Assembly: GCA_017558545.1 (NCBI GenBank)
Contig: JAFYUG010000198.1
Location: 1-10,926 of the forward strand
Direction of reading: 5' to 3'
Length of the DNA: 10,926 nucleotides
DNA from: Oscillospiraceae bacterium
GTDB taxonomy: Bacteria > Bacillota > Clostridia > Oscillospirales > Oscillospiraceae
Shown: one piece after another, positions 1-7,536 of the stretch
Position numbering within the stretch: position 1 is the stretch's first letter
Layout of the letters: each line of letters begins with the position of its first letter
Translations under genes and position numbers: made by a program
Notes under the pieces: model-generated
The model's database searches: none
Told to the model about the DNA's origin: nothing
The model's input: the letters and a program-made list of their open reading frames with translations, nothing else

Positions 1-712
1 AGCTTTGGTTGCGCTTTTCATAGTTTATGCGGTGGATTTCTCTCTTGAAGTTAGTGGTGGTCTCTCTGGTTGCCTTGTTCTGAATGCGCATATAGGAGAA
101 AAGTTCTCCGCCGCAAAGAAGGAAGTAGTTGAGGAAGGCGATAAGAGGCAGAAGGTTGAGAGGGGAGAAGGGGGGAGAGAGCATGCTGATAAGGAAGTAA
201 GCGGCGTTAACAATGGCCAGCCACTTTATCTTTATGGGGATAATGAAGAAAAGCAGCACTTGGGTATTGGGGAAAAGGGTGGCCAAAGAGAAGAACATGG
301 AAAAATAGATGAACTGGGCATCGATATGATAGCTTATTCCGGTTATGAAATAAACGATGAAGCCGAAAACGATGTTGAAGAGCATACCCGAGAAAAAGAA
401 AATGTTAAATCGGGTGATTCCCCAATATTGCTCAAGCGATTTACCTATAATATAGTAGAAATAGAAAAATAGCAGTATAAGTATTCTGCTGGAATTTGGT
501 ATAAGAACAAAGGTGATAAGGCGCCAAACCTGACCCCGCAAAATGTCCGCAGCGGAGAAGGTGAGGAGATTAATAAATGTGCCGGTGGTGTCCATCATGG
601 AGAAAAGCCAAACCGCAACATTGCCCGCCACAACATAGAGCATGAGATTTTTTATGCCAATGCGGGGGTGTTGATAGCAAAACATTGCTATTTTCTTGCT
701 GAGCCATTTCAT
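1..712 (-). CDS. Rhomboid-like multi-pass membrane protein, probable pseudoprotease (partial, 3' end off the left edge)
   Basis: This open frame has no stop before base 1, so only the N-terminal 237 residues are present. It encodes a hydrophobic protein with about six membrane segments (roughly residues 22-40, 65-90, 103-124, 133-148, 151-178, 185-203), followed by a charged tail. The stretch GQVWRLITFVLIP (60-72), then LEQYWG (93-98) and RF (101-102), matches the L1-loop WR motif and second-helix region of rhomboid-family proteins. The catalytic GxSG of transmembrane helix 4 is absent: the equivalent stretch reads DAQFIYFSMFFSLA (131-144). No HxxxN-type motif is evident in TM2. It is therefore probably a non-proteolytic rhomboid relative. 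I chose the ATG at 712 because AAGGAG lies 9 bases upstream; an in-frame ATG at 721 directly abuts that SD and is less likely. The gene is transcribed divergently from metK. Related clostridial proteins may carry a C-terminal zinc ribbon, which would lie outside the window. Confidence 0.75.
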   Translation of the reverse strand, partial: MKWLSKKIAMFCYQHPRIGIKNLMLYVVAGNVAVWLFSMMDTTGTFINLLTFSAADILRGQVWRLITFVLIPNSSRILILLFFYFYYIIGKSLEQYWGITRFNIFFFSGMLFNIVFGFIVYFITGISYHIDAQFIYFSMFFSLATLFPNTQVLLFFIIPIKIKWLAIVNAAYFLISMLSPPFSPLNLLPLIAFLNYFLLCGGELFSYMRIQNKATRETTTNFKREIHRINYEKRNQS

Positions 713-834
713 AGAGTTCATCTCCTTATAATAAAGCTGACAATATCATTTATTACAATATACCCGTTTTGTCAGTAAAAGTCTATGAACAAATTGAAAA
801 TAATAAAAAAGTATTGAAAATGAATGCTTTTGTG

Positions 835-863
835 TTGACAATATGGACTTTGCACTATATAAT
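835..863 (+). promoter_or_regulatory. Consensus sigma-A promoter of the metK unit
   Basis: TTGACA at 835-840 and TATAAT at 858-863 are separated by exactly 17 bases, so both hexamers and the spacer match the housekeeping consensus perfectly. Transcription would start near 870, just before the first stem of the riboswitch (878). Such a strong promoter fits control by premature termination downstream. Confidence 0.9.
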
Positions 864-877
864 ATATCGTCGTCATT

Positions 878-977
878 TATCAAGAACGGGCGAGAGGATC
901 AGCTCTGCGACCCCGTGCCAACCTGCAGCCAGTCTGTAAGGTGGTCCTGCTGATAGCGATAAAGGAGTGAGTTGATA
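878..977 (+). promoter_or_regulatory. SAM-I (S-box)-like riboswitch aptamer, divergent, upstream of metK
   Basis: The leader folds as a multi-stem junction. P1 pairs TATCAA (878-883) with TTGATA (972-977). P2 pairs ACGGG (886-890) with CCCGT (912-916). P3 pairs AGAG (893-896) with CTCT (903-906), with GA on both strands between P2 and P3 as in a kink-turn. P4 pairs ACCT plus GCAG (921-928) with CTGT plus AGGT (934-942, one bulged A). A last small hairpin pairs GCT (949-951) with AGC (955-957). The opening TATCAAGA, the CCAACC before P4 and GGTGG after it resemble S-box blocks, although several canonical bases differ. S-box RNAs bind S-adenosylmethionine and turn off methionine/SAM genes; the gene downstream is SAM synthase, which strongly supports the call. 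It could instead belong to another subgroup of the SAM-I/SAM-IV clan. The aptamer is followed by an intrinsic terminator. Confidence 0.75.
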
Positions 978-989
978 CGCCGTCGAATC

Positions 990-1022
990 CGCCTCTCTTG
1001 CGTCGCAAGGGGCGTTTTTTTT
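990..1022 (+). terminator. Intrinsic terminator forming the metK riboswitch expression platform
   Basis: CGCCT (990-994) pairs with GGGCG (1010-1014), and CTTGC (997-1001) pairs with GCAAG (1005-1009) around a three-base loop, leaving two bulged bases. Eight T residues follow (1015-1022). It sits 12 bases after the aptamer P1 strand and 84 bases before the metK start, the layout of a transcription-attenuating riboswitch. I could not identify the antiterminator pairing with certainty. Confidence 0.85.
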
Positions 1023-1106
1023 ATGCAATATCAAAAATATCCTTTAAGTAATTAATTTTTTGTGGTAAAATATTTTGTTGAAGAAATCTTAGTGAGGTAA
1101 ATTATT

Positions 1107-2303
1107 ATGAGCGAAAAAAGAAAGAACAGAGTTTTCACTTCCGAGTCCGTAACCGAGGGTCATCCCGATAAGATCTGCGACCAGATCTCCGATGCCGTCC
1201 TCGATGCAATACTGGCTGCAGACCCCGCCGCCCGCGTAGCCTGCGAGACCACCGTTACCACCGGTCTTGTCCACGTCATGGGCGAGATCACCACTTCCTG
1301 CTATGTGGACATCCCCAAGCTCGTCCGCGAAGTTGTCCGCGAAATCGGCTATGACCGCGCAAAGTTCGGCTTTGACTGCGATACCTGCGCCGTTATCACC
1401 TCCATCGATGAGCAGAGCGCCGACATCGCCATGGGCGTTGATAAGTCCCTTGAAGCCAAGGAATCCGGCAGCGAAGAGCTTGACCACGGCGCCGGCGACC
1501 AGGGCATGATGTTCGGTTATGCCTGCACCGAGACCGAGGAGCTTATGCCCCTGCCCATCTCCCTTGCCCACAAGCTGGCTCTTGCTCTCACCCGCACCCG
1601 CAAGGAAGGCGTAGTTAACTACCTCCGTCCCGACGGCAAAACTCAGGTTACCGTTGAGTATGACGAGAATAATAAGCCCGTCCGCATCGACACCGTTGTC
1701 CTCTCCACCCAGCATGGCCCCGAGGTTGAGCTTGCCCAGATCCGCAAGGATATGATTGAGCTCGTTATCAAGCCCACTCTTCTCGCTGAGCTCATGGACG
1801 AGAACACCAAGATTTATGTAAACCCCACCGGTCGTTTCGTAGTTGGCGGTCCTCAGGGCGACAGCGGTCTCACCGGCCGTAAGATCATTGTTGATACCTA
1901 TGGCGGAAGCGCTCCCCACGGCGGCGGTGCATTCTCCGGCAAGGATCCCACCAAGGTTGACCGCAGCGCAGCATACGCAGCTCGCTGGGTTGCCAAGAAC
2001 ATCGTTGCAGCAGGTCTTGCTGAGCGCTGCCAGATTCAGCTTGCCTACGCCATCGGCGTTGCAAAGCCCGTTTCCGTCCGCGTTGACACCTTCGGCACCG
2101 GCTCCTATAGCGATATCGAGCTTGAAGAGGCTGTTGAAGCTTGCTTCGACCTTCGTCCCGCTGCTATCATCCGCGACCTTGGTCTGCGCAGACCCATCTA
2201 TCGCAAGACCGCAGCTTACGGTCACTTTGGCCGCACCGACATCGAGCTTCCCTGGGAGCAGACCGACCGCGTTGACGCAATCAAGAAGTATCTGGAGAAG
2301 TAA
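1107..2303 (+). CDS. metK: S-adenosylmethionine synthase (methionine adenosyltransferase)
   Basis: The 398-residue cytoplasmic enzyme makes S-adenosylmethionine from methionine and ATP, releasing phosphate and pyrophosphate; the product is the main methyl donor of the cell. Length and sequence match the bacterial MetK family throughout. The N-terminal GHPDK (18-22, with the active-site His), the ATP-binding hexapeptide region [11 protein letters not shown] (128-138) and the phosphate-binding GGGAFSGKD (272-280) are all intact. The enzyme normally works as a tetramer with active sites between subunits. GTGAGG (1092-1097) lies nine bases before the ATG. The gene is first in a unit driven by the consensus promoter at 835-863 and is regulated by the SAM riboswitch-like leader, so product feedback is expected. 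rlmB starts only two bases after its stop codon. Confidence 0.98.
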   Translation: MSEKRKNRVFTSESVTEGHPDKICDQISDAVLDAILAADPAARVACETTVTTGLVHVMGEITTSCYVDIPKLVREVVREIGYDRAKFGFDCDTCAVITSIDEQSADIAMGVDKSLEAKESGSEELDHGAGDQGMMFGYACTETEELMPLPISLAHKLALALTRTRKEGVVNYLRPDGKTQVTVEYDENNKPVRIDTVVLSTQHGPEVELAQIRKDMIELVIKPTLLAELMDENTKIYVNPTGRFVVGGPQGDSGLTGRKIIVDTYGGSAPHGGGAFSGKDPTKVDRSAAYAARWVAKNIVAAGLAERCQIQLAYAIGVAKPVSVRVDTFGTGSYSDIELEEAVEACFDLRPAAIIRDLGLRRPIYRKTAAYGHFGRTDIELPWEQTDRVDAIKKYLEK

Positions 2304-2305
2304 TC

Positions 2306-3055
2306 ATGGCATTTGAAAACGATAGAGAGGACCTTATTGAAGGTCGCAATGCGGTAACCGAAGCTCTTCGCGCCGGCCGCAATATTGATAAAATCTACAT
2401 CGCCAAGGGCGAAGTTGATAAAACCCTCGGCCACATTGCATCCCGCGCCCGCGAAATGGGCATAGTGGTTGTTGAGGCCGACCGCCGCAAGCTGGACTCC
2501 ATGTCCGTCACCCACTCCCATCAGGGCGTTGTGGCTCTGGCAGCCGTTCGCGAGTATTCCAGCATAGACGATATCCTCCGCATAGCCGAGGAGAGAGGGG
2601 AAGCCCCCTTTGTCATCGTCTGCGACGAAATTTCCGACCATCATAACCTTGGTGCCATCATCCGTACCGCCGAGTGCGTCGGTGTTCATGGCATCATCAT
2701 TCCCAAGCGCCGCAGCGCAGGTCTCACCCCCATCGTTGGCAAGACCAGCGCAGGTGCAGTTGAGCACATGGCCGTTGCCAGAGTAAGCAACCTCACCGCA
2801 GCCATCAAGGAGCTGAAGGATAGAGGCCTTTGGGTTTATGGCACCGCCGCCGATGCTCCCGCAGGTATGTGGGAAACTAATCTCAGCGGCCCCATCTGCC
2901 TTGTTATAGGCTCTGAGGGTGACGGTATGGGACGCCTTGTAAGAGAGAATTGCGACGTTTTGGTCAGCATTCCCATGCATGGCAAGGTCAACTCCCTTAA
3001 CGCATCTGCCGCCGCAGGCATACTCATGTATGAGGTTCTCCGCCAGCGCGGCTAA
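2306..3055 (+). CDS. rlmB: 23S rRNA 2'-O-ribose methyltransferase, RlmB/TrmH (SPOUT) family
   Basis: The 249-residue protein has the two parts of the TrmH/SpoU group: an N-terminal RNA-binding domain (about 9-80, beginning with IEGRNAVTEAL) and a C-terminal trefoil-knot methyltransferase domain (about 100-249). The three SPOUT signatures are intact: NLGAIIRTAE (114-123, with the conserved Arg120), IGSEGDGMGRLV (201-212) and IPMHGKVNSLNASAAAGI (222-239). RlmB methylates the 2'-OH of G2251 (E. coli numbering) in the 23S rRNA peptidyl-transferase loop using SAM. The length and the N-terminal domain favour RlmB over tRNA-directed TrmH, but related RNA specificities cannot be excluded. A GGAG inside the end of metK (2294-2297) serves as its ribosome binding site, and the two-base spacing implies coupled translation. 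Placing a SAM-consuming enzyme directly behind SAM synthase puts it under the same SAM-sensing leader. Confidence 0.92.
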   Translation: MAFENDREDLIEGRNAVTEALRAGRNIDKIYIAKGEVDKTLGHIASRAREMGIVVVEADRRKLDSMSVTHSHQGVVALAAVREYSSIDDILRIAEERGEAPFVIVCDEISDHHNLGAIIRTAECVGVHGIIIPKRRSAGLTPIVGKTSAGAVEHMAVARVSNLTAAIKELKDRGLWVYGTAADAPAGMWETNLSGPICLVIGSEGDGMGRLVRENCDVLVSIPMHGKVNSLNASAAAGILMYEVLRQRG

Positions 3056-3090
3056 TACTACAAACCAAACTTTTTTCTACCGGAGATAAT

Positions 3091-5271
3091 ATGGAAGAGA
3101 AAAACTACAATCTGAATATGGATTATGAAAGTGCCTCCCAGGATTTCTCTCTGGATGATATTCTCAACGAATACCGCAGCACTCCCTCCGCTGCGGAGTA
3201 TGTCCCTTCCAAGGAAAGTGCCCCTTCCGAGAGAATTGTTCTTGAGGAAAGCGGCTCCGGCGAAGTTCGCAGCAGCGTAAGCAGCGTTGAAGAGCTTATG
3301 GAGTCCAACATTTCCGCCGAGGAGGCCAAGGCTGAAAATCCCCTTTCCGAGATGGAAATCCGCGCCCTTGTGGATAGCGACGAGAAGGAGCTTTATGCTT
3401 CTGCCGAGGTTGACTATGAGCTGGGCGAGGAAGATGGGGAAGAGGAGTTCACCGGGGAAAAAGCCCCCAGGGTGAAGCGCGACCCCAAGCGCAGACGCAT
3501 TGGCAAGGCCAAGGTGAAGAGAGAGCTTCTCTCTCCCATTGTTGCGCTGCTGGCTCTTATGACCGATAAGCGCAGCCGCATAGCCAAGGCGGATGTAATC
3601 ATCCCCACCAGAGATGATGAAGATGAGGCCGTCCCCGAAATGGCTCCCGAAAAGGCTGTGAAGCTCTATACCCGCCACATAAAGGGTCTGCTCTTCAGAG
3701 CCAAGGTTGCCGCGGTTATCAGCGCTGTTATGCTCTATATCACCTTTGCGGCTTATTCCTTCCTGCCCCTTTTCGGCGCTTTGAAGGGCCCTGTTGGCGC
3801 AGGGCTTTGCCTCATGATTATGCTTCTCACCGTTATGATTTGCGGAGCGGATGTAATTGCCGCAGGCATTTTGAATTTGGTAAGACTTCGCCCCGGATAT
3901 GAAACCCTGGTGAGCCTTTCCTGCATCTTTGCTCTTGTGGATGCGGCAGTTATTGTTTCCAGAGTTACCTCTGAATTCGGCCTGCCCTTCTGCGCCATTG
4001 CCGCAATAAGCATGACTCTTTGCATAGTGGGCAACTATTTCACCTGCAAGGGTCTTCGCTATGGCTTCAAGGTTGCAGGCAGCAACATGGCCGGCTGCGT
4101 TACCTCCGAGCCCGGAATTGTGGGCAAGGGCAAGGCAATGTATAAGAGCGATAGAGGCATCAAGGGCTTTATAAGACGCAGCGAGGCTGCGGACTTGGGC
4201 GAGTATGTCTTTGGAACTCTCAGCCCCATAATTATCATTGCCGCCATCATCTTCTCCCTTTTGGCTGCCTTTGTGCAGAAACAGGGTGAGAGCTTTTTCC
4301 ATTGCCTTTCCACCATGCTGGCCTGCTCCGCTGTATTTTCCGGCGGAATATGCTTTGCCCATCCCTTTGCCATCACCGCTCAGAAGCTCTATGCAAGCGG
4401 CGGCGCCATCTGCGGCTGGGGCGGCGTGCGTGATATAGGCAAGAGTCAGGGCGTTATTATCACCGATAAGGATATATTCCCCGGTGAGAGCGCAAGCGTA
4501 GGCAGTATCCGTGTGCTGCAAAATGTCGGCGCTGATAAGGTTATTTCCTATACCGGCAGCGTTATTGTGGCTTCCGCAAACGGCCTTGCTCCCGCGTTTT
4601 CCGAGCTTATCCGCCGCAACGGATATAGCATCTGCCGCGTTGAGAACTTCACTCCCCATGAGGGCGGCGGCCTCACCGCCGTTGTAAACGGAGAAAATCT
4701 TATGGTGGGCAATAGCGGCTTTATGAATCTTATGGGCATTCGTGTGCCTCAGAAGATGGCCAACCGCAACACCATTTTCACCGCAATCAGCGGTGAGCTT
4801 TGCGGCCTTTTTGATATCAACTATAAGCCCCTGCCTTCTGTGCAGGATGCATTGGGCGAGCTTCTCCGCTCCGGCTGCGAAGCTGTTTTTGCCCTTCGCG
4901 ACTTCAACATGACCCCCGATGCCTTGAGAAACAAGTTCCATGTTTCCGGCGATGGCTTCAGTCTTCCTTCTTACCCCGAGCGCTACCGTCTTTCCGGCAT
5001 TGTTCCCGCCGAGGATAACCCCATTTCCGCGGTCATTGCAAGAGACGGCATGGTGCCTGTCGTTGAAGTTTCCAAACGAGGCAAGCGCCTTTATTATGGC
5101 GTAATGGCTGCCGTTGCCATTGCCGCAGCAGGCAGTGTGATCGGTCTTCTCGCCATGTTCTTCGCCTGCTGGGCAGGCCAGTTTATGTGGGCTCATGCAG
5201 CCAAGGCCGCCATCATTATGCTTTTGTGGCTTATCCCCAATGTCCTCCTGGGACTTTGGCTTAGAAGATAA
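3091..5271 (+). CDS. Degenerate P1B-type ATPase-like membrane protein (catalytically dead by sequence)
   Basis: This 726-residue protein begins with a hydrophilic, strongly acidic region (1-125) and a basic patch (127-144). Membrane segments follow at about 204-225, 233-262, 272-290 and 298-317. A short soluble stretch (318-370) is followed by another membrane pair (375-395, 403-432), a soluble domain (433-663) and a final pair (667-692, 701-723), the layout of a heavy-metal P-type ATPase. The soluble domain contains HEGGGLTAVVNGENLMVGN (523-541), like the P1B nucleotide-binding domain, and ISGELCGLFDINYKPLPSV (566-584), like the segment before the TGD motif. However, the CPx position reads AHPF (423-426), DKTGT is replaced by DKDIF (459-463), no TGE is visible in the short actuator region, TGDN is replaced by LRDFN (602-606), and no GDGxND is seen. 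ATP-driven transport therefore seems impossible; a structural or sensing role is a guess. GGAG lies five bases before the ATG. It is last in the metK unit, 35 bases after rlmB. Confidence 0.72.
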   Translation: MEEKNYNLNMDYESASQDFSLDDILNEYRSTPSAAEYVPSKESAPSERIVLEESGSGEVRSSVSSVEELMESNISAEEAKAENPLSEMEIRALVDSDEKELYASAEVDYELGEEDGEEEFTGEKAPRVKRDPKRRRIGKAKVKRELLSPIVALLALMTDKRSRIAKADVIIPTRDDEDEAVPEMAPEKAVKLYTRHIKGLLFRAKVAAVISAVMLYITFAAYSFLPLFGALKGPVGAGLCLMIMLLTVMICGADVIAAGILNLVRLRPGYETLVSLSCIFALVDAAVIVSRVTSEFGLPFCAIAAISMTLCIVGNYFTCKGLRYGFKVAGSNMAGCVTSEPGIVGKGKAMYKSDRGIKGFIRRSEAADLGEYVFGTLSPIIIIAAIIFSLLAAFVQKQGESFFHCLSTMLACSAVFSGGICFAHPFAITAQKLYASGGAICGWGGVRDIGKSQGVIITDKDIFPGESASVGSIRVLQNVGADKVISYTGSVIVASANGLAPAFSELIRRNGYSICRVENFTPHEGGGLTAVVNGENLMVGNSGFMNLMGIRVPQKMANRNTIFTAISGELCGLFDINYKPLPSVQDALGELLRSGCEAVFALRDFNMTPDALRNKFHVSGDGFSLPSYPERYRLSGIVPAEDNPISAVIARDGMVPVVEVSKRGKRLYYGVMAAVAIAAAGSVIGLLAMFFACWAGQFMWAHAAKAAIIMLLWLIPNVLLGLWLRR

Positions 5272-5289
5272 ATAATAAATATTGTTTTT

Positions 5290-5334
5290 ATGCACAATTC
5301 AGGGCTTTTTGTAGCCCTGAATTGTGCATTTTTA
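5290..5334 (+). terminator. Intrinsic terminator ending the metK-rlmB-membrane protein unit
   Basis: A perfect 17-bp inverted repeat (5290-5306 with 5313-5329) encloses a six-base loop, TTTTGT, and runs into a T-rich tract. There is no A-run on the left side, so it acts mainly on the plus strand. It separates the metK unit from the EF-G-like gene. Confidence 0.93.
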
Positions 5335-5346
5335 GTAAAAAGCATA

Positions 5347-5375
5347 TTGCAAAGAGAATTTTATTGGTGTATAAT
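5347..5375 (+). promoter_or_regulatory. Predicted sigma-A promoter of the EF-G-like gene
   Basis: TTGCAA (5347-5352) and a perfect TATAAT (5370-5375) are 17 bases apart. They lie just downstream of the preceding terminator and 78 bases before the chosen start codon, leaving a leader of about 70 bases in which I see no clear structure. Confidence 0.75.
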
Positions 5376-5437
5376 TTATCCGTTGTGACAAAATACATTT
5401 TTTCATAGATGCTAAATATGCAACAAATTTGCTACAC

Positions 5438-5443
5438 AAGGAG
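5438..5443 (+). promoter_or_regulatory. Ribosome binding site that fixes the EF-G-like start
   Basis: AAGGAG is followed by a ten-base spacer and ATG at 5454. The upstream in-frame ATGs at 5409 and 5418 have no SD sequence, and they would add 15 residues that do not resemble an EF-G N-terminus. Confidence 0.85.
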
Positions 5444-5453
5444 AGAAATCCAA

Positions 5454-7469
5454 ATGAGCTATGAAATCAACAAAATCCGCAACGTCTGCCTTCTCGGCCA
5501 CGGCAACAGCGGTAAGACCACCCTCGCTGAGAGCATGCTCTTCGCTGCAGGTGCTGTAGACCGTCAGGGTAAGGTTACCGACGGTAACACCGTTTGCGAC
5601 TATGATCCCGAAGAGATCAAGCGCCAGATTACCATTGCTACCTCCGTTGCTCCCGTAGAGTTCGGCGGCTGCAAGATCAACGTTCTGGACTGCCCCGGCT
5701 ACTTCGACTTCGCTGGTGATGTAGCTGCTGCTATCCGCGCTGTTGAGGCTGGTATCATTCTTGTTACTGCTAAGGACGGCATCTCTGTTGGCGCAGAGCG
5801 CAACTGGAAGGCTCTGAAGAATGCCAATATGCCCACCATGTTCGTTATCTCCAAGACCGGTGAAGAAAACGGCGACTATGCCGGCGTTCTCTCCGCTCTG
5901 CAGGAGAAGTACGGTTCCATCGTCTGCGCTGTTACCGCTCCCATGAGCGACGGCACCGGCGTTATCGACCTCGTACACAATGTTGCTTACCAGACCAAGG
6001 GCAACAAGACCACCAAGATCGCTGTTCCCGCTGCCGATGCTGACATGGTTGAGTCTCTCCGCGAGACCCTCATGGAAACCGCTGCCGGTGCTGACGAAGA
6101 GCTCATGGAAGTCTACTTCGAAGAGATGATGCTCACCGATGAGCAGATCGTTCGCGGCCTCAAGGCCGGTCTGAAGGATCGCACTGTCGTTCCCGTTCTT
6201 GCTTCCAACGCTCTTGACGCAAACGGCACTCAGGCTGTTCTGCAGGCTATCGTTGACTACGTTCCCTCTCCCGCAGAGGTTGAAGGCATCGATGCTTCCG
6301 CTCCCGTTGCCGGCTTCGTATTCAAGACCGTTTCCGATCAGTTCGGTAAGTACTCCTTCGTCAAGGTTATGGGCGGCAAGATCACTGCTGACCTCTCCCT
6401 CCGCAACGTTCGCACCTCCTCCACCGATAAGCTCGGCCGTCTCTACACCATGACCGGCAAGAAGAACGTGGAAGTTAAGGATGCTTGCTGCGGTGATATC
6501 GTTGCCGTTGGTAAGATGGAATGGAAGACCGGCGACACCGTTTGCGATCCCAAGCACGAAGTTGAGTTCCCCGCCATCGAAATCGCAGAGCCCTGCTACT
6601 CCATGGCTATTTCTCCCAAGACCAAGGGTCAGGACGATAAGGTCGCCGGCGGTCTTGCAAGACTTAACGAAGAAGACATCTCCTTCACCCTCGTAAACAA
6701 CGCCGAGACCCATCAGATGGTTATCTCCGGCGCCGGCGATATTCAGGTTGACGTTCTCTGCGCCAAGCTGAAGTCCCGCTTCGGTGTTGAAACCGAGCTC
6801 CATCCCGCACGCGTTGCTTACCGCGAGAAGATCAAGGGCCGCGTTGAGGCTCATGGCCGCCATAAGAAGCAGTCCGGCGGTAGCGGTCAGTTCGGTGACG
6901 TTTGGGTTCGCTTCGAGCCTCAGGATGAGCAGGATGATCTCATCTTCGCCGAGGAAGTTTTCGGTGGCTCCGTTCCCAGAAACTTCTTCCCCTCCGTTGA
7001 AAAGGGCCTGCGCAATGCAGTTCAGAAGGGCGTTCTCGCCGGCTATCCCCTTGTCGGCCTGAAGGCTACCCTCTATGATGGAAGCTATCACCCCGTTGAC
7101 TCCAACGATATGGCTTTCCAGACCGCAGCTCGCCTTGCATACCAGGATGGTATTCCCAAGGCTAAGCCCACCATCATGGAGCCCATCGGCCTGCTGAAGG
7201 TTACCATTCCCGATGCAAACCTGGGTGACATCATGGCTGACATTTCCTCCAAGCGCCGTGGTACCGTTCTCGGTATGAACGCTGAAGAGGGTATGCAGAT
7301 CGTTGAGGCCGAAGTTCCCATGGCCGAAATGAGCTCTTACACCATCGACCTCCGAAGCATGACTCAGGGTCGCGGCAGCTTCTCCTGCAAGTTCATCCGC
7401 TACGAAGAGGCTCCCGGCAACGTTCAGCAGAAGGTCATCGAAGAGGCCAAGGCTGCAGCTGAGGAATAA
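5454..7469 (+). CDS. EF-G2-type (elongation factor G-like) translational GTPase
   Basis: The 671-residue protein has full-length EF-G architecture: G domain (about 5-270), domain II (about 285-370), domain III (about 375-450), domain IV (about 451-570, with HGRHKKQSGGSGQFGDVWV at 467-485) and domain V (about 571-655). The P-loop GHGNSGKT (15-22) is intact. The switch-II motif is DCPGYFDF (79-86), where canonical EF-G has DTPGHVDF, so the catalytic His is Tyr. The same His-to-Tyr change is known in EF-G2-type paralogs such as Thermus EF-G-2. The guanine-specificity motif NKxD reads SKTG (133-136), losing both the Asn and the Asp. It is therefore a paralog rather than the main fusA translocase, which is normally found with rpsL/rpsG. 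Its role may be ribosome rescue, a stress function or modified translocation, but this cannot be told from sequence. It forms a single-gene unit with its own promoter and terminator. Codon use is strongly biased and uniform, suggesting high expression. Confidence 0.9.
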   Translation: MSYEINKIRNVCLLGHGNSGKTTLAESMLFAAGAVDRQGKVTDGNTVCDYDPEEIKRQITIATSVAPVEFGGCKINVLDCPGYFDFAGDVAAAIRAVEAGIILVTAKDGISVGAERNWKALKNANMPTMFVISKTGEENGDYAGVLSALQEKYGSIVCAVTAPMSDGTGVIDLVHNVAYQTKGNKTTKIAVPAADADMVESLRETLMETAAGADEELMEVYFEEMMLTDEQIVRGLKAGLKDRTVVPVLASNALDANGTQAVLQAIVDYVPSPAEVEGIDASAPVAGFVFKTVSDQFGKYSFVKVMGGKITADLSLRNVRTSSTDKLGRLYTMTGKKNVEVKDACCGDIVAVGKMEWKTGDTVCDPKHEVEFPAIEIAEPCYSMAISPKTKGQDDKVAGGLARLNEEDISFTLVNNAETHQMVISGAGDIQVDVLCAKLKSRFGVETELHPARVAYREKIKGRVEAHGRHKKQSGGSGQFGDVWVRFEPQDEQDDLIFAEEVFGGSVPRNFFPSVEKGLRNAVQKGVLAGYPLVGLKATLYDGSYHPVDSNDMAFQTAARLAYQDGIPKAKPTIMEPIGLLKVTIPDANLGDIMADISSKRRGTVLGMNAEEGMQIVEAEVPMAEMSSYTIDLRSMTQGRGSFSCKFIRYEEAPGNVQQKVIEEAKAAAEE

Positions 7470-7482
7470 GATAATAAATAAC

Positions 7483-7515
7483 AAAAAAGAGTACGCATCT
7501 GCGTACTCTTTTTTT
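7483..7515. terminator. Bidirectional intrinsic terminator between convergent units
   Basis: GAGTACGC (7489-7496) pairs perfectly with GCGTACTC (7501-7508) around the four-base loop ATCT. It is flanked by six A on the left and seven T on the right, so it can terminate the EF-G-like gene on the plus strand and the small-protein unit arriving on the minus strand. Confidence 0.93.
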
Positions 7516-7536
7516 GCTTATGAAGGGGGGTGCAAA

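Noticed and set aside
5..472. 155-codon plus-strand frame near the left edge
   Set aside because: The opposite strand encodes a rhomboid-like membrane protein without interruption; this frame is Glu/Gly/Lys-rich filler with no SD.
1089..2225. 378-codon open frame on the minus strand across metK
   Set aside because: It lies entirely antisense to an unmistakable metK, has no SD or family resemblance, and is low-complexity (Gly, Ala, Asn, Asp). It arises from the biased codon use of the real gene.
3058..5295. 745-codon open frame on the minus strand opposite the pseudo-ATPase
   Set aside because: Length alone is striking, but the composition is Gly/Ala/His/Asn-rich with no domain signal. The plus-strand frame has the SD, membrane segments and P-type resemblance.
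5412..7484. 690-codon open frame on the minus strand opposite the EF-G-like gene
   Set aside because: It is a shadow of a highly codon-biased gene: the plus strand almost never uses TTA, CTA or TCA in the register that would create antisense stops.
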